From Acidiphilium acidophilum (GTDB lineage Bacteria > Pseudomonadota > Alphaproteobacteria > Acetobacterales > Acetobacteraceae): a DNA stretch of 64,000 nucleotides. This document shows, in pieces, positions 36,369 to 47,259 of the stretch (positions within the stretch are counted from its first letter, which is position 1; every line of letters begins with the position of its first letter). Both the position numbers and the translations under genes were made by a program. The notes under the pieces were generated by a model. It worked only from the letters and a program-made list of their open reading frames with translations. It was not told where the DNA came from and made no database searches. The stretch covers positions 2,463,501 to 2,527,500 of the forward strand of contig NZ_JAWXYB010000018.1 in assembly GCF_033842475.1 (NCBI RefSeq). The letters are read 5' to 3'.

Positions 36369-36497
36369 GCTGCTGCTCCTTGGTCCCCGTCAGCTCGACG
36401 CTGCGGATTGCTGTCATCAAACGATAGACAATGAGCCAGAAACCGAACCCGTATAACAACGGTACCGATCCCGGAGATCATCATCGGAATAAAGTAC

Positions 36498-36518
36498 GGC
36501 GCCCCGCCAGGGAGCGCC
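36498..36518 (-). terminator. Possible terminator or attenuator between adk and rpsM
   Basis: GGCGC with inner CCC pairs to GGG and GCGCC (36498-36518), giving an eight-pair stem with one bulged A and a four-base loop. On the minus strand it is followed by GTACTTTATT, a weak T-rich tail. It lies inside the 238-base adk-rpsM gap and may partly end the spc transcript. Confidence 0.4.
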
Positions 36519-36606
36519 GCTGATGGCGTTGTCTATCGCCGACACTTAGTTGAGTCAATCGAACAACATCACTTTTTCGTGATCACGTCACAAATAGCCG
36601 CACAGC

Positions 36607-37290
36607 TCAATCCGCCGACATGGCTTCCGGCATCGAAATACCGGCCTGCCGCAGCGCCCTCTCGATCGCGATCGTCACATCGTCCATATCGGCCATGCCA
36701 TCGACTTCGTAATAAATATGTTTGGCTTGGTAATACGGAAGAATCGGAGCGGTCTGCCGGTTATACGCCGCGAACCGTTGCTTCACCGTCACCGGATTAT
36801 CGTCGGGCCGACGAATGAACTCCGTGCCGCCGCATTTGTCACAAATCCCCGCTTTGGCGGTCGGATGCATCGTGTCGTGATAGCCGGCACCACACGCTGC
36901 GCAGGAAAATCGTCCTGCGATCCGCTCTACCAGTACGTCTTCATCAACTTTGAGCAGAATCACCGCTCGCAGATCCTGCTTTTCCACCGCCAGCATGGCA
37001 TCGAGTGCCTCGGCCTGGGGCACCGTGCGGGGAAAGCCGTCGAGAATGAACCCGTGCCGGCAATCCTCCTGCGCCAGGCGGTTGCGCAGCATGTCGATGA
37101 TCAGATCATCCGACACCAGTTCCCCTGCCTCCATCACCGACTTGGCGATCCTGCCCAGCGTTGTGCCAGCCTTGACCTCAGCGCGCAGCATGTCGCCGGT
37201 CGCGATCTGCCCGACATGATAGCGATCCTGCAGAATTTTGGCCTGCGTTCCCTTTCCGGCACCCGGGGGTCCGAGGAGAATGATGTTCAT
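36607..37290 (-). CDS. adk: Adenylate kinase
   Basis: 227 residues, the long form with a lid domain. P-loop is GPPGAGKGTQ, then DGFPRTVPQAEAL and a zinc-type lid with CAACGAGYH and CDKCGG (four cysteines). It interconverts ATP, ADP and AMP. The start overlaps the secY stop by four bases (37287-37290). The C-terminal tail is slightly extended. Confidence 0.96.
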   Translation of the reverse strand: MNIILLGPPGAGKGTQAKILQDRYHVGQIATGDMLRAEVKAGTTLGRIAKSVMEAGELVSDDLIIDMLRNRLAQEDCRHGFILDGFPRTVPQAEALDAMLAVEKQDLRAVILLKVDEDVLVERIAGRFSCAACGAGYHDTMHPTAKAGICDKCGGTEFIRRPDDNPVTVKQRFAAYNRQTAPILPYYQAKHIYYEVDGMADMDDVTIAIERALRQAGISMPEAMSAD

Positions 37291-38636
37291 CTGGTTCGCG
37301 TCCTTCCGCGGCCTTTTCTGATCAGGCCTTCATATTGATGGGCAAGCAAATGTGACTGTATCTGCGCCACAGTATCCATCGTCACTGAAACCACAATCAG
37401 CAGCGATGTGCCACCAAAATAATACCCCGCCGCAAGATCGAACTGGCCGATCAGGAATTGCGGAATCAAGCACACGATCACCAGATATCCTGCGCCGATC
37501 GTGGTCAGCCGCGTCAGAACGGTATCGAAATACTTCGCGGTGTTTGCCCCCGGCCGGATGCCGGGAACGAACCCGCCATATTTCTTGAGATTATCAGCGG
37601 TCTCCTCTGGGTTGAACACCACAGCCGTATAAAAATAAGAGAAAAAGATGATCAGCCCGGCATAGAGAATCATATAGCCCGGCTGCCCGTTCGAAAGCTG
37701 GCGCGCCATGAACTGCAGCCATGCCGGCCCGGTACCGTGGCTGAACCCCACGATGGTCGCCGGGATCAGCAACAGCGAACTGGCAAAAATTGGTGGGATC
37801 ACCCCCGACGTATTCACTTTCATTGGCAGATGCGACGAGTCGCCGCCGAACATCCGGTTGCCGACCTGACGCTTCGGGTATTGGATCAGTACCCGCCGCT
37901 GCGCCCGCTCCATGAACACCACGAACGCCACAACCACCAGCGCCATAACGAAAAAACCGATCACGAATCCGGTCGAAAGTCCGCCTGTCGCGCCAAGTTG
38001 CAGCACACTTGCGATCGCGCCGGGAAATGCCGAAACGATGCCAGAAAAGATGATCAGGCTCGACCCATTACCGATTCCGCGCGAGGTGATCTGCTCGCCG
38101 ATCCACATTAAAAACACCGTGCCACCCGTGAGCGTGATCACAGTGGTGACCAGAAAGAACCCGCCTGGCTCAATCACCGCCGGCCCGACCGAGGAAGTGA
38201 TATGCTCCAGCCCGATCGCAATCCCGTAGGACTGCGCCAGCGCGATGAAGACGGTCAGATACCGGGTATATTGCGTCAGCTTCTGCTGCCCCGACGCCCC
38301 CTCCTTCTTGAGGGTCTCAAGGGTCGGCACCGCCGCCTGAAGCAGCTGCATGATGATCGAGGCCGAAATATACGGCATGATGTTCAGCGCGAACACCGTC
38401 ATCCGCCCCAGCGCCCCGCCGGTGAACATGTTGAACATGCCGAGCACGCCGCCGCCGTTCTGCGACAGCATATGCTCCATCACGGTCGGATCGACGCCGG
38501 GGATCGGAATATACGTTCCCAACCGGAACACGATCAGAGCCCCCAGCGTGAACCAGATCCGTTTCTTGAGATCGGTCGCCTTCGAGAGGGTTTCGAGATT
38601 GAAACTCGACGCAAGCTGTTCAGCAGCGGAAGCCAT
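37287..38636 (-). CDS. secY: Protein translocase subunit SecY
   Basis: 449 residues with ten predicted membrane helices. The N-terminal IPIPGVDPTVMEHML and the cytosolic-loop MERAQRRVLIQYPKRQVGNR are characteristic of SecY. It forms the SecYEG channel in the inner membrane. Unlike its close-packed neighbours it starts 163 bases after rplO, and that gap holds a large AT-rich inverted repeat. Confidence 0.97.
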   Translation of the reverse strand: MASAAEQLASSFNLETLSKATDLKKRIWFTLGALIVFRLGTYIPIPGVDPTVMEHMLSQNGGGVLGMFNMFTGGALGRMTVFALNIMPYISASIIMQLLQAAVPTLETLKKEGASGQQKLTQYTRYLTVFIALAQSYGIAIGLEHITSSVGPAVIEPGGFFLVTTVITLTGGTVFLMWIGEQITSRGIGNGSSLIIFSGIVSAFPGAIASVLQLGATGGLSTGFVIGFFVMALVVVAFVVFMERAQRRVLIQYPKRQVGNRMFGGDSSHLPMKVNTSGVIPPIFASSLLLIPATIVGFSHGTGPAWLQFMARQLSNGQPGYMILYAGLIIFFSYFYTAVVFNPEETADNLKKYGGFVPGIRPGANTAKYFDTVLTRLTTIGAGYLVIVCLIPQFLIGQFDLAAGYYFGGTSLLIVVSVTMDTVAQIQSHLLAHQYEGLIRKGRGRTRTR

Positions 38637-38725
38637 GAATGATCCCCAAATAGCAACGGCGCCTCATGCGGATGAGACGCCGTTGGTTATATGCGTTGCG
38701 CCAGCGCGGGCAAAGACCAAAACAC

Positions 38726-38794
38726 CCAAAGTTTTTTGCTACTTCTTATAAGAAAAAGTATCTCTTCGTGTCTAAGAGAATCAAAAAACTTTGG
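38726..38794 (-). terminator. AT-rich compound hairpin between rplO and secY (attenuator candidate)
   Basis: CCAAAGTTTTTTG (38726-38738) is the exact reverse complement of CAAAAAACTTTGG (38782-38794). Between them are two smaller hairpins, TACTTCTT with AAGAAAAAGTA (about 38740-38760) and TCTCTT with AAGAGA (about 38761-38779). The outer arms match the head of the repeats at 1159-1275. Lying inside an essential operon, it cannot be a complete terminator; partial termination, processing or mobile-repeat origin are the options. Confidence 0.5.
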
Positions 38795-38799
38795 CCAGT

Positions 38800-39285
38800 T
38801 CAGGCCGCTGCCGCTTCGGCTTTCGCGACCAGCGTTTTCACCGTGCCGCCGGCACCTTCGATCGCGGCGATCGCGGTGGCCGATGCGCCGGATACTTCGA
38901 TGTCCACCTTGGTCGAAATCTCGCCGCGCCCGAGCAGCCGCACACCTGCCAGCTTGGAACCGGCGTAAACCCCTGCCGCCCGCAGATTAGACTCGGTGAT
39001 TGGCGCGGACGCATCGAGCTTGCCCGACTCGATCAACATTGCCAGCGTCCCCACATTCAACGGCGCGTAATCCTTGCGGTTCACATTGGTGAAGCCGCGC
39101 TTCGGCATCCGCCGATAGATCGGAAGCTGACCGCCCTCGAACCCGTTCAGCGATACGCCTTCACGCGCCTTCTGACCCTTGACACCCTTGCCGGATGTCT
39201 TGCCCTTGCCGGACCCAATACCTCGGCCGAGCCGCTTCGATTTCAGACGCGACCCCTTGTTGTCACGCAATTCATTGAGATTCAT
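38800..39285 (-). CDS. rplO: 50S ribosomal protein L15
   Basis: 161 residues, starting [20 protein letters not shown] with the glycine-rich [19 protein letters not shown] that threads into 23S rRNA. The start overlaps rpmD by four bases (39282-39285). Confidence 0.97.
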   Translation of the reverse strand: MNLNELRDNKGSRLKSKRLGRGIGSGKGKTSGKGVKGQKAREGVSLNGFEGGQLPIYRRMPKRGFTNVNRKDYAPLNVGTLAMLIESGKLDASAPITESNLRAAGVYAGSKLAGVRLLGRGEISTKVDIEVSGASATAIAAIEGAGGTVKTLVAKAEAAAA

Positions 39286-39491
39286 GACTTACTCCCTGAG
39301 GTCAATTCCTCGACCTTCAAAAGATGCGCAACCTTCTTGATTCGCCCCATATTCTCGGGCGTGGTCGGAAGCTCACGCGTGGAATGCATGTGCCGCAGCC
39401 CCAGCCCGACCAGTGTTTCCCGCTGCCCCGGCTTGCGCCCGATCGCCGACCCAGTCTGGGTGATGCGAACGCGTTTGATCGGATCAGACAT
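39282..39491 (-). CDS. rpmD: 50S ribosomal protein L30
   Basis: 69 residues from ATG 39491. The frame is open further upstream within rpsE, but [18 protein letters not shown] is the natural L30 start. It shows [14 protein letters not shown], typical of bacterial L30. The first eight bases overlap rpsE. Confidence 0.95.
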   Translation of the reverse strand: MSDPIKRVRITQTGSAIGRKPGQRETLVGLGLRHMHSTRELPTTPENMGRIKKVAHLLKVEELTSGSKS

Positions 39492-40056
39492 CGGCCGCCA
39501 CCTCTTTCTCACGCTTGGTGCCGAACAGATCCGCCACCTTCTTGCCGCGCCGCGCCGCAACCGTGCGCGGGCTCGCGCAGTTCGCCAGCGCCGCGACCGT
39601 GGCCTTCACCATGTTGTGCGGGTTCCGGCTGCCGAGCGACTTGGCAACCACGTCGCCGATCCCCAGCGTCTCGAATACCGCGCGCATCGGCCCGCCGGCA
39701 ATAATCCCGGTTCCAGCCGGCGCCGATCGCAACACCACATGACCCGCGCCGTAATGGCCCTCGATGTCATGATGGAGCGTACGGCCTTCCTTCATCGGCA
39801 CCCGGATCATGCCGCGCTTGGCACGTTCCGTCGCCTTGCGGATCGCTTCGGGCACTTCCTTCGCCTTGCCGGCGCCGAAACCAACGCGACCCTTCTGGTC
39901 ACCAACCACCACCAGGGCGGCGAACGCAAACCGGCGTCCGCCCTTCACCACCTTGGCGACACGGTTGATGGTGACGAGCTTGTCGATCAGCTCATCGCCG
40001 TCCCGGTCCCGCTCGCGCTCGCGGCCACGACCGCCGTCTCGTGCTTCACGTGCCAT
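39484..40056 (-). CDS. rpsE: 30S ribosomal protein S5
   Basis: 190 residues. Signature segments are [20 protein letters not shown] and [20 protein letters not shown]. An N-terminal arginine-rich extension ([18 protein letters not shown]) makes it about 20 residues longer than the E. coli protein. S5 works at mRNA entry and in decoding fidelity. 12 bases after rplR. Confidence 0.96.
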   Translation of the reverse strand: MAREARDGGRGRERERDRDGDELIDKLVTINRVAKVVKGGRRFAFAALVVVGDQKGRVGFGAGKAKEVPEAIRKATERAKRGMIRVPMKEGRTLHHDIEGHYGAGHVVLRSAPAGTGIIAGGPMRAVFETLGIGDVVAKSLGSRNPHNMVKATVAALANCASPRTVAARRGKKVADLFGTKREKEVAADV

Positions 40057-40068
40057 GCGCTATGCTCC

Positions 40069-40431
40069 TCAGAAGTCCAAACCGCTCTCGCGAGCGGCAT
40101 CGGCCAAGGCTTTCACCCGGCCATGATATTTATACGCACCACGATCGAACGCGACCTTGGTGATCCCGGCCTCTTTGGCGCGCTCGGCAACCAGCTTACC
40201 CACCGCCGCCGCAGCAGCCCGGTCAGCACCAGTCTTCAGATCGGCCTTCAACCCGGCATCGAGCGACGATGCCGCGGCGAGCGTACGCCCGGCCGCATCA
40301 TCGATCACTTGGGCATAAATATGCTTGCCCGACCGGAACACCGAAAGCCGCAGCCTTCCGCCCGATTTCTGCTTCAGCTGGTAGCGCAGGCGCTGCCGGC
40401 GCCGCACTTCATTGTCATATGTCGCGGTCAT
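40069..40431 (-). CDS. rplR: 50S ribosomal protein L18
   Basis: 120 residues with [20 protein letters not shown] and the C-terminal [20 protein letters not shown], the 5S-rRNA-binding L18 fold. The start and the rplF stop share one base (TAATG at 40431). Confidence 0.97.
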   Translation of the reverse strand: MTATYDNEVRRRQRLRYQLKQKSGGRLRLSVFRSGKHIYAQVIDDAAGRTLAAASSLDAGLKADLKTGADRAAAAAVGKLVAERAKEAGITKVAFDRGAYKYHGRVKALADAARESGLDF

Positions 40432-40964
40432 TACTTCTTCTTGCCTTCCTTACGCCGGATCGCCTCGCCCTCGAACTTCACGCCCTTGCCCTTATAGGGC
40501 TCCGGCGGACGGAAGGCGCGGATCTCGGCACAAACCTGACCCACCAGCCGCTTGTCGATCCCCTCGACCTTGATCAAGGTCGGCTTTTCGCAGGATATCT
40601 TGATGCCGGGGGGCACCGCAAACACCACATCATGCGAAAACCCCAGGTTCATCACCAGATTCGAGCCCTGCACCGAAGCGCGGAAACCCGTCCCGGTGAT
40701 TTCCAGAACCTTCGCATAACCCTTCGAGACACCCTCGACCATGTTGGCCACATTCGCGCGCGTGGTCCCCCACATCATGCGTGATGCGGCTTCCTTGTTG
40801 CGCGGAGTCACCGCCAGCTTGCCGTCCTCGATCTTCGCCTCGACCCGCTCGGAAACCGGCATGGTCAACTCGCCCAGCTTGCCCTTGGCGGTCAGAATGC
40901 CATCGACCACGGTGATCGAAACGCCCTGCGGCAGCGGAACCGGATATTTACCTACACGTGACAT
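40431..40964 (-). CDS. rplF: 50S ribosomal protein L6
   Basis: 177 residues, two L6 repeats; start [15 protein letters not shown] and C-terminal [21 protein letters not shown]6 lies near the factor-binding site. 12 bases after rpsH. Confidence 0.97.
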   Translation of the reverse strand: MSRVGKYPVPLPQGVSITVVDGILTAKGKLGELTMPVSERVEAKIEDGKLAVTPRNKEAASRMMWGTTRANVANMVEGVSKGYAKVLEITGTGFRASVQGSNLVMNLGFSHDVVFAVPPGIKISCEKPTLIKVEGIDKRLVGQVCAEIRAFRPPEPYKGKGVKFEGEAIRRKEGKKK

Positions 40965-40976
40965 GATGCTGCCTCC

Positions 40977-41375
40977 TCAGAATACGCGGCACAGCACTTC
41001 ACCACCAACATTGGCAGTGCGCGCTTCGACATCGCTCATCACACCGCGCGGCGTCGACAGGATGGATATCCCCAACCCGGCGTAAACCCGCGGCAGTTCC
41101 TTGATCTTCGAATACACCCGGCGGCCCGGGCGGGAGATACGCGTAATCTCCTTAATAACCGGCTCACCTTCGTTATACTTCAGCTCGATGCGCAGCTGCG
41201 CCACACCAGGGCGCAGATCCTCTTTCGAGAACCCGCGAATGAACCCCTCGCGCTTCAACACTTCGAGCACATTGGCCCGCAGATGCGAGGCCGGAGCGAC
41301 ACACATCGTGTGGCGCGCGCGCTGCGCATTACGGATACGGGTGAGCATGTCACCCAACGGATCAGACATCGACAT
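40977..41375 (-). CDS. rpsH: 30S ribosomal protein S8
   Basis: 132 residues, starting [20 protein letters not shown] and ending [20 protein letters not shown] with a typical C-terminus. S8 binds the central domain of 16S rRNA; in related operons it represses the spc genes, though no target site was identified here. 12 bases after rpsN. Confidence 0.97.
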   Translation of the reverse strand: MSMSDPLGDMLTRIRNAQRARHTMCVAPASHLRANVLEVLKREGFIRGFSKEDLRPGVAQLRIELKYNEGEPVIKEITRISRPGRRVYSKIKELPRVYAGLGISILSTPRGVMSDVEARTANVGGEVLCRVF

Positions 41376-41387
41376 GGCTTGCCCTCC

Positions 41388-41693
41388 TTACCAGCTCGCC
41401 TTGACCATGCCGGGGATCTGCCCGGCACTGGCCAAGTCGCGCAACGCGATGCGGCAAAGCTTGAATTTACGATAGTTGCCGCGCGAACGGCCGGTCAGCT
41501 CGCAACGCAGACGAACCCGCACCGCCGCACCATTGCGCGGCAGCTGCGCCAGTTTCATCGTCGCATCGAAACGGTCCTCAACCGGCAGGGTGCGATCCAT
41601 CACGATCGCCTTCAGCACCGCGCGCTTGCCCTTGTCGCGCGCCGCCATCTTTTCCCGCCGCTTATTCCGATTGACCTGAGAGGTCTTCGCCAT
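41388..41693 (-). CDS. rpsN: 30S ribosomal protein S14 (long, zinc-free form)
   Basis: 101 residues, with no CxxC pairs, hence the zinc-independent type. Contains [20 protein letters not shown] and the conserved C-terminal [18 protein letters not shown]. It is separated from rplE by 118 bases, the widest gap inside the spc genes. A CCCGGG-six-base-loop-CCCGGG hairpin (41786-41803) lies in that gap. Confidence 0.96.
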   Translation of the reverse strand: MAKTSQVNRNKRREKMAARDKGKRAVLKAIVMDRTLPVEDRFDATMKLAQLPRNGAAVRVRLRCELTGRSRGNYRKFKLCRIALRDLASAGQIPGMVKASW

Positions 41694-41811
41694 CGTCTTC
41701 TATCCTCCGGAACCTGTCAGCACCTGCCGACGGTTTTCCCTAAAAACTGTGTACGCGTCCAACCCACCCTCGCCGAAACATCTCCCCCGGGCACCAACCC
41801 GGGCGATCCGC

Positions 41812-42366
41812 TCAAACGAAGGGAATGCTGAACCCCTTGAGCAGTGCCTTCGCCTCGGCGTCGTTCTTCGCCGTGGTGACAAACACAATGTCCATACCGC
41901 GCACGGTATCGACCTTGTCGTATTCGATTTCCGGAAACACGATCTGTTCCTTCATGCCCATGGCGAAATTGCCACGGCCATCGAAACCCTTACCCGAAAT
42001 CCCGCGGAAATCGCGCACGCGCGGCAGAGCAATCGTGACCAGACGGTCCAGAAACTCATACATCCGCGCCCGGCGCAGCGTCACCTTGCACCCGATCGGC
42101 AGACCCTTGCGGATCTTGAACCCGGCGATCGCCTTCTTGGCGACGGTCTTGACCGGCTTCTGCCCGGCAATCAGCGTCAACTCGGCCACCGCCTGGTCGA
42201 GCTTCTTCTGATCGGCAGCCGCCTCGCCAACACCCATGTTGATGACGATCTTTTCCAATTTCGGAACCTGCATCACATTCGTGTAGCCGAATTCCTTCTG
42301 CAACGCCTCGCGCACCACATCGTGGTAATGCTGGTGCAGCCTCGTCTTGGCACTGGCCTCGCTCAT
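41812..42366 (-). CDS. rplE: 50S ribosomal protein L5
   Basis: 184 residues with [20 protein letters not shown], a [20 protein letters not shown] block and the terminal [16 protein letters not shown]5 links 5S rRNA and the P-site tRNA. 10 bases after rplX. Confidence 0.97.
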   Translation of the reverse strand: MSEASAKTRLHQHYHDVVREALQKEFGYTNVMQVPKLEKIVINMGVGEAAADQKKLDQAVAELTLIAGQKPVKTVAKKAIAGFKIRKGLPIGCKVTLRRARMYEFLDRLVTIALPRVRDFRGISGKGFDGRGNFAMGMKEQIVFPEIEYDKVDTVRGMDIVFVTTAKNDAEAKALLKGFSIPFV

Positions 42367-42376
42367 GATACTACCC

Positions 42377-42697
42377 TCAACCGTCGATCACGGAATCGCT
42401 CTTGCGCGCGACCCGGACCTTGCGACCGTCCTCAAGCGTGCGAAAGCCGATACGCGTGGCCTTCTTCGTCTCGGGATCGATCAATGCGATATTCGACAAA
42501 TGGATCGGCATTTCCTTGCTGATAATGCCGCCCGGCTCGCCCATACCGCGCGCCTTGGTATGCTTCTTCGCAACCGCCACACCCTGAACGACAGCCTTGT
42601 TCACGGTCGGCAACACGCGCAGCACTTCACCCTGGCGGCCCTTGCTGGCGCCGGAAATCACGACCACCTGGTCGCCCTTGCGGATACGTGCGGCCAT
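42377..42697 (-). CDS. rplX: 50S ribosomal protein L24
   Basis: 106 residues with the KOW motif [20 protein letters not shown] near the N-terminus. An early-assembly protein at the exit tunnel. One base separates it from rplN. Confidence 0.96.
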   Translation of the reverse strand: MAARIRKGDQVVVISGASKGRQGEVLRVLPTVNKAVVQGVAVAKKHTKARGMGEPGGIISKEMPIHLSNIALIDPETKKATRIGFRTLEDGRKVRVARKSDSVIDG

Positions 42698-42698
42698 A

Positions 42699-43067
42699 TT
42701 ACAGCACCTCCGGTGCCAGAGAAATGATCTTCATGAACTTGCGCGCGCGCAGCTCACGGGTCACCGGCCCAAAAATACGCGTGCCGATCGGCTCCATCTG
42801 CTTGTTGATCAGCACGGCCGCATTGCGGTCGAACCGGATCACGCTGCCATCGGCCCGGCGCACCGGATAGGCGGTTCGCACCACCACGGCCTGATGCACG
42901 TCGCCCTTCTTGACCTTGCCACGCGGGATCGCATCCTTGATCGACACGACAATGACATCGCCGACCGAGGCGATCCGCCGCTTGGAACCGCCCAGCACCT
43001 TAATGCACTGCACCCGGCGCGCGCCGGAATTGTCAGCAACATCCAGATTGGATTCAACAATAATCAT
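42699..43067 (-). CDS. rplN: 50S ribosomal protein L14
   Basis: 122 residues: [20 protein letters not shown] and the C-terminal [20 protein letters not shown] are diagnostic. L14 contributes to an intersubunit bridge. One base after rpsQ. Confidence 0.97.
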   Translation of the reverse strand: MIIVESNLDVADNSGARRVQCIKVLGGSKRRIASVGDVIVVSIKDAIPRGKVKKGDVHQAVVVRTAYPVRRADGSVIRFDRNAAVLINKQMEPIGTRIFGPVTRELRARKFMKIISLAPEVL

Positions 43068-43068
43068 A

Positions 43069-43344
43069 TCAGGCCACCTGTGCTTCGGCTGAGGCCGGGG
43101 TCAGGGACTCGCCATTTCGTGCGGTCACCAGCCACGCCTTGCGCTTGCTGATCGGCGGGCATTCCTCGATACGCACCAGATCACCGGTGGCGCAGATGTT
43201 TGCCTCGTCATGCGCCGCATATTTCTTCGAGCGGCGGATGAATTTCTTGTACAGCGGATGCATGATGCGACGCTCGACCAAGACCGTCACGGTCTTGTCC
43301 ATCTTGTCACTCACGACCCGCCCGGTCAGGACGCGCTTCGGCAT
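43069..43344 (-). CDS. rpsQ: 30S ribosomal protein S17
   Basis: 91 residues; begins [20 protein letters not shown] and includes [16 protein letters not shown], the OB-fold signature. It binds the 5' domain of 16S rRNA. 13 bases after rpmC. Confidence 0.97.
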   Translation of the reverse strand: MPKRVLTGRVVSDKMDKTVTVLVERRIMHPLYKKFIRRSKKYAAHDEANICATGDLVRIEECPPISKRKAWLVTARNGESLTPASAEAQVA

Positions 43345-43357
43345 AACTCGTAACCCC

Positions 43358-43564
43358 TCAAACCTTGGCCGAAGCGCGAAGGCGCTCAGCCATAATCGTC
43401 TTCACCCGTGCCACGTCACGGCGCGTCTTGCGCATCTGGCTGGTATTCTCCTGCTGGCCGGTGGCCCGCTGGAACCGCAGATTGAGCTGTTCACGCTTCA
43501 GATCGAGCAGGAAATCATTCGTCTCATCCGGCGTCTTGACCCGTATATCGGCTGCCTTGGTCAT
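43358..43564 (-). CDS. rpmC: 50S ribosomal protein L29
   Basis: 68 residues from ATG 43564; the frame extends upstream into rplP but the natural start is [20 protein letters not shown]. It contains [20 protein letters not shown], the L29 two-helix signature. It sits at the tunnel exit. Confidence 0.95.
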   Translation of the reverse strand: MTKAADIRVKTPDETNDFLLDLKREQLNLRFQRATGQQENTSQMRKTRRDVARVKTIMAERLRASAKV

Positions 43565-43565
43565 C

Positions 43566-43982
43566 TCACGCCTCCCCGATGCGGGTAACAATCTTCGTCT
43601 TGATCGGCAGTTTCGCCGCACCCAGCGTCAACGCCTCGCGCGCGATACCCTCGGCCACGCCGTCGATCTCGAACATGATGCGACCCGGATGCACCCGCGC
43701 CACCCAGAACTCCGGGCTACCCTTGCCCGAGCCCATACGCACTTCGGCCGGCTTAGTCGAAACCGGCAGATCCGGAAAAATCCGGATCCACACGCGGCCA
43801 GCACGCTTCATCTGGCGGGTGATCGCACGACGCGCCGACTCGATCTGCCGCGCGGTAATCCGTTCCGGCTCCATCGCCTTCAGCCCGAACGTGCCGAAGT
43901 TCAACTGAGTATTCCCCTTGGCCAGGCCGTGGATACGGCCCTTGTGCGCCTTGCGGAACTTGGTTCGCTTTGGTGACAGCAT
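43566..43982 (-). CDS. rplP: 50S ribosomal protein L16
   Basis: 138 residues, starting [19 protein letters not shown]. Contains [20 protein letters not shown] and [21 protein letters not shown]16 helps position A-site tRNA. 15 bases after rpsC. Confidence 0.97.
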   Translation of the reverse strand: MLSPKRTKFRKAHKGRIHGLAKGNTQLNFGTFGLKAMEPERITARQIESARRAITRQMKRAGRVWIRIFPDLPVSTKPAEVRMGSGKGSPEFWVARVHPGRIMFEIDGVAEGIAREALTLGAAKLPIKTKIVTRIGEA

Positions 43983-43997
43983 AGTCTCAATCCTCGC

Positions 43998-44675
43998 TTA
44001 ACGCTGCGGCGCTTGTTCGGCGGCCCGGCGGTCCTGCGCAAGCGGATCATGACCCATGATCTCGCCCTTGAAGATCCACACCTTCACGCCGCAGGTGCCA
44101 TAAGTCGTCTTGGCCGTCGCGGTGCCGAAATCGATATCGGCGCGCAACGTGTGCAACGGCACCCGGCCCTCACGATACCATTCCATCCGCGCAATCTCAG
44201 CACCACCGAGGCGGCCACCACAATTGATCCGAATGCCCTGTGCACCCAGCCGCATCGCGGACTGCACCGCCCGCTTCATCGCCCGGCGGAACGCCACGCG
44301 GCGCTCGAGCTGCTGAGCAATGTTCTGTGCGACCAGCACAGCATCAATTTCCGGCTTGCGGATTTCGACGATGTTCAGCGACACCTCGGCCTTCGCCATC
44401 ACCGACAATTCCTTCTTCAGAACGTCGATATCCTGGCCCTTCTTGCCGATCACCACGCCAGGGCGCGCCGCGTAAATCGTCACGCGCGGCTTCTTCGCCG
44501 GGCGTTCGATCAGCACCTTGGAAATGCCCGCGCCCGACAGCCGCGTCATCAGATGCTCGCGCAGCCTCAAATCGTCATGCAGCAGCTTGGCATAATCGGT
44601 ACCCGCAAACCACCGGCTGTCCCAGGTGCGGTTGATGCCGAGCCGCAGCCCGATCGGATTGACCTTGTGACCCAT
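43998..44675 (-). CDS. rpsC: 30S ribosomal protein S3
   Basis: 225 residues, starting [20 protein letters not shown], with KH-domain [20 protein letters not shown] and the C-terminal [21 protein letters not shown]3 has helicase activity at mRNA entry. Start and rplV stop share one base (TAATG). Confidence 0.97.
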   Translation of the reverse strand: MGHKVNPIGLRLGINRTWDSRWFAGTDYAKLLHDDLRLREHLMTRLSGAGISKVLIERPAKKPRVTIYAARPGVVIGKKGQDIDVLKKELSVMAKAEVSLNIVEIRKPEIDAVLVAQNIAQQLERRVAFRRAMKRAVQSAMRLGAQGIRINCGGRLGGAEIARMEWYREGRVPLHTLRADIDFGTATAKTTYGTCGVKVWIFKGEIMGHDPLAQDRRAAEQAPQR

Positions 44676-45130
44676 TACGCCTGCGCCCCTTCAATGACCG
44701 GACCTTCTGCGCCGACCGGCCGGTTACGACCCGCCGCACGCTTTTCCGCCTTCGTGATAATATCGCGTTCAGCGACCACGATGCGCAAATGGCTGAACCA
44801 TTTCTCGACGCGCGCCGCCTTGCCGCGACCACGCGCCTGAAACCGGCGCATCACGATGCCGCGACCGACTTCCGCCGTGGTAACGACCAGACGATCGACA
44901 TCGAGCTGATGATTATTCTCGGCGTTGGCCACCGCCGACTGCAACAGCTTCTTCACGTCCTGGGCGATCCGCTTCTTGCTGAACGTGAGTTCGGCAATCG
45001 CGCGGCCGGCCGGCAGGTTGCGAATCGAGGTCGCAACGATGTTGAGCTTGCGCGGGCTGACGCGAATGTTGCGCAATACCGCCTCGGCTTCGGTTTCCGC
45101 CAGCATGCGGGGATGATTGGGCTTGCTCAT
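44675..45130 (-). CDS. rplV: 50S ribosomal protein L22
   Basis: 151 residues, longer than the usual 110-130 through a 15-residue N-terminal and a 20-residue C-terminal extension. Core segments [20 protein letters not shown] and the tunnel-lining loop before [20 protein letters not shown] are standard. One base after rpsS. Confidence 0.95.
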   Translation of the reverse strand: MSKPNHPRMLAETEAEAVLRNIRVSPRKLNIVATSIRNLPAGRAIAELTFSKKRIAQDVKKLLQSAVANAENNHQLDVDRLVVTTAEVGRGIVMRRFQARGRGKAARVEKWFSHLRIVVAERDIITKAEKRAAGRNRPVGAEGPVIEGAQA

Positions 45131-45131
45131 A

Positions 45132-45410
45132 TCAGCCTCGTTTCGCCTTCTTGTCGGCCGAATGGCCGGTGAAACTGCGGGTCGGCGAGAATTCGCCGAA
45201 CTTGTGGCCGACCATGTTCTCGTTGACCTGAACCGGCAGAAACTTCCGGCCGTTGTAAACGCCGAATGTCAATCCCACGAACTGCGGCAGAATGGTCGAG
45301 CGGCGCGACCAGATCTTGATGATCTCGTTTCGGCCCGAAGCGCGCGAGGTCTCGGCCTTGGCCAGCATATACCCGTCAACGAACGGGCCTTTCCATACGG
45401 AGCGTGTCAT
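45132..45410 (-). CDS. rpsS: 30S ribosomal protein S19
   Basis: 92 residues: [20 protein letters not shown], then [20 protein letters not shown] and [20 protein letters not shown]19 sits in the 30S head beside S13. Three bases after rplB. Confidence 0.97.
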   Translation of the reverse strand: MTRSVWKGPFVDGYMLAKAETSRASGRNEIIKIWSRRSTILPQFVGLTFGVYNGRKFLPVQVNENMVGHKFGEFSPTRSFTGHSADKKAKRG

Positions 45411-45413
45411 CGA

Positions 45414-46247
45414 TCAGCCCTTCCCGACCTTACGGCGCCGGATGATCAGATCATCCGTCCGCTTGTTCGAACGTGTCTTGTAACCCTTGGTCGGCTTGCC
45501 CCACGGCGTCACCGGATGACGGCCGCCCGAGGTTCGGCCTTCACCACCACCCAACGGGTGATCGACCGGGTTCATCGACACGCCACGGTTATGCGGCCGC
45601 CGGCCCAGCCAGCGATTACGCCCGGCCTTGCCAAGTTCCTGGTTCGAATGGTCCGGGTTCGACACCGCACCGATCGTCGCCATGCACTCGCCACGGATCA
45701 ACCGCAGCTCGCCCGACATCAGCTTGACCTGGGCATAGCCCTGATCCTTGCCGACCAGCTGCGCAAACGTCCCCGCCGACCGCGCCATCTTGCCGCCGGC
45801 GCCCGCCTTCAGCTCGATGTTGCAAATGATCGTGCCGACCGGAATGGCAGACAGCGGCATCGCATTGCCCGGCTTGATATCGACCTTCAAGCCAGACACC
45901 ACCTGATCGCCAACCTTGAGCCGCTGCGGTGCCAGAATGTACGAAAGCTCGCCATCGGCATATTTCACCAGCGCCAGGAACGCCGAACGATTCGGATCAT
46001 ATTCCAACCGCTCGACAATCGCCGCCACATCGAATTTGCGGCGCTTGAAATCGACCAACCGGTAAGTCCGCTTGTGTCCGCCGCCCCGGAAATAGCTAGT
46101 GGTACGGCCATGATTGTTGCGCCCGCCGGTGGAGTGCTTGCCCTCGGTCAAACCCTTGACCGGCTTGCCCTTCCACAATTCCGAGCGATCGATCAGAACG
46201 GTGCCGCGCAGGCTCGCCGTGACCGGTTTAAAATGTTTCAATGCCAT
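45414..46247 (-). CDS. rplB: 50S ribosomal protein L2
   Basis: 277 residues with [20 protein letters not shown] and the C-terminal [20 protein letters not shown], which carries the conserved histidine near the peptidyl-transferase centre. Essential for subunit joining. 10 bases after rplW. Confidence 0.98.
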   Translation of the reverse strand: MALKHFKPVTASLRGTVLIDRSELWKGKPVKGLTEGKHSTGGRNNHGRTTSYFRGGGHKRTYRLVDFKRRKFDVAAIVERLEYDPNRSAFLALVKYADGELSYILAPQRLKVGDQVVSGLKVDIKPGNAMPLSAIPVGTIICNIELKAGAGGKMARSAGTFAQLVGKDQGYAQVKLMSGELRLIRGECMATIGAVSNPDHSNQELGKAGRNRWLGRRPHNRGVSMNPVDHPLGGGEGRTSGGRHPVTPWGKPTKGYKTRSNKRTDDLIIRRRKVGKG

Positions 46248-46257
46248 CGGATTCGCC

Positions 46258-46599
46258 TTACGCCAGACGCGTCGTGAAATCGATCGACTGGCCTTCGGCC
46301 AGCGTCACGAACGCTTTTTTCATGTCAGACCGCTTGCCCGGCCGACCCTTGAAGCGCTTCGCCTTGCCCTTCTGGATCAGCGTGTTCACGCCAGTCACCT
46401 TCACGCCGAACAACCCCTCGACCGAGGCCTTGATCATCGGCTTGGTCGCATCGATCGCAACCTTGAACCCGACCTGGTTCCGCTCCGAAAGGGCGGTCGC
46501 CTTCTCGGTGATCAGCGGTCCGCGGATCACATCGAACATCGCCTCGCGCGACAACACGGGCTTCTTTGCCGCCGGTGCCTTGCTCACACTGGTGCTCAT
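46258..46599 (-). CDS. rplW: 50S ribosomal protein L23
   Basis: 113 residues with [20 protein letters not shown] and [20 protein letters not shown]. An N-terminal extension of about 20 residues ([15 protein letters not shown]) precedes the core. L23 is the docking site for trigger factor and SRP at the tunnel exit. Overlaps rplD by four bases. Confidence 0.96.
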   Translation of the reverse strand: MSTSVSKAPAAKKPVLSREAMFDVIRGPLITEKATALSERNQVGFKVAIDATKPMIKASVEGLFGVKVTGVNTLIQKGKAKRFKGRPGKRSDMKKAFVTLAEGQSIDFTTRLA

Positions 46600-47255
46600 G
46601 CCGCGATCTCCTCATGCGAGGCTTCGCCAGCCGGAACTTTCCCCGCCAGGCGCAGCTTCAAACCCTCAAGACCGGCCGTCGTGATCGCCAGAATATCGTG
46701 GTGCAGAATGTCATACACGTTCGCCCCCACCACCGGCAGCACATCGATCCCGATCAGATTGCGGCTCGCCCGGGCAAACCCGTCATCGACCACCGCATCG
46801 ACCACCAAAGTCCGGCCCCAGCCGAGCTTCTTGATCTTGCTGCTCAGCTCGGACGTCTTGGCGACACCCGCAACCGTATCCAGCACGACCAGCTTGCCCT
46901 CGAGCGCCTTCTGCGACAGCGCAAAAATCAACCCAAGCCGGCGCACCTTCTTGTTCAGCGAATACCCATGATCCCGCACGACCGGACCATGCACCACACC
47001 ACCGGTACGGAACTGCGGCGCGCGCAACGAACCCTGGCGCGCATTACCGGTACCCTTCTGACGGAACGGCTTCTTCGTGGTGCCCTGCACCTCGCCCATG
47101 CCCTTGGTCTTGTGCGTGCCGACGCGGCGCTTCGCCAGCTGCCAATGCACGACACGCGCCATGATATCCGGCCGCGGCGCCATCCCGAAATACTCTTCCG
47201 GCAGTTCGATCTTGCCGGCGGTCTCGGCTTGCAGATTATAAATATCGTATTCCAT
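46596..47255 (-). CDS. rplD: 50S ribosomal protein L4
   Basis: 219 residues with the tunnel loop [20 protein letters not shown] and [11 protein letters not shown] near the end. L4 autoregulates S10 operons in enterobacteria; no equivalent leader was identified here. Four bases after rplC. Confidence 0.96.
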   Translation of the reverse strand: MEYDIYNLQAETAGKIELPEEYFGMAPRPDIMARVVHWQLAKRRVGTHKTKGMGEVQGTTKKPFRQKGTGNARQGSLRAPQFRTGGVVHGPVVRDHGYSLNKKVRRLGLIFALSQKALEGKLVVLDTVAGVAKTSELSSKIKKLGWGRTLVVDAVVDDGFARASRNLIGIDVLPVVGANVYDILHHDILAITTAGLEGLKLRLAGKVPAGEASHEEIAA

Positions 47256-47259
47256 CGTC

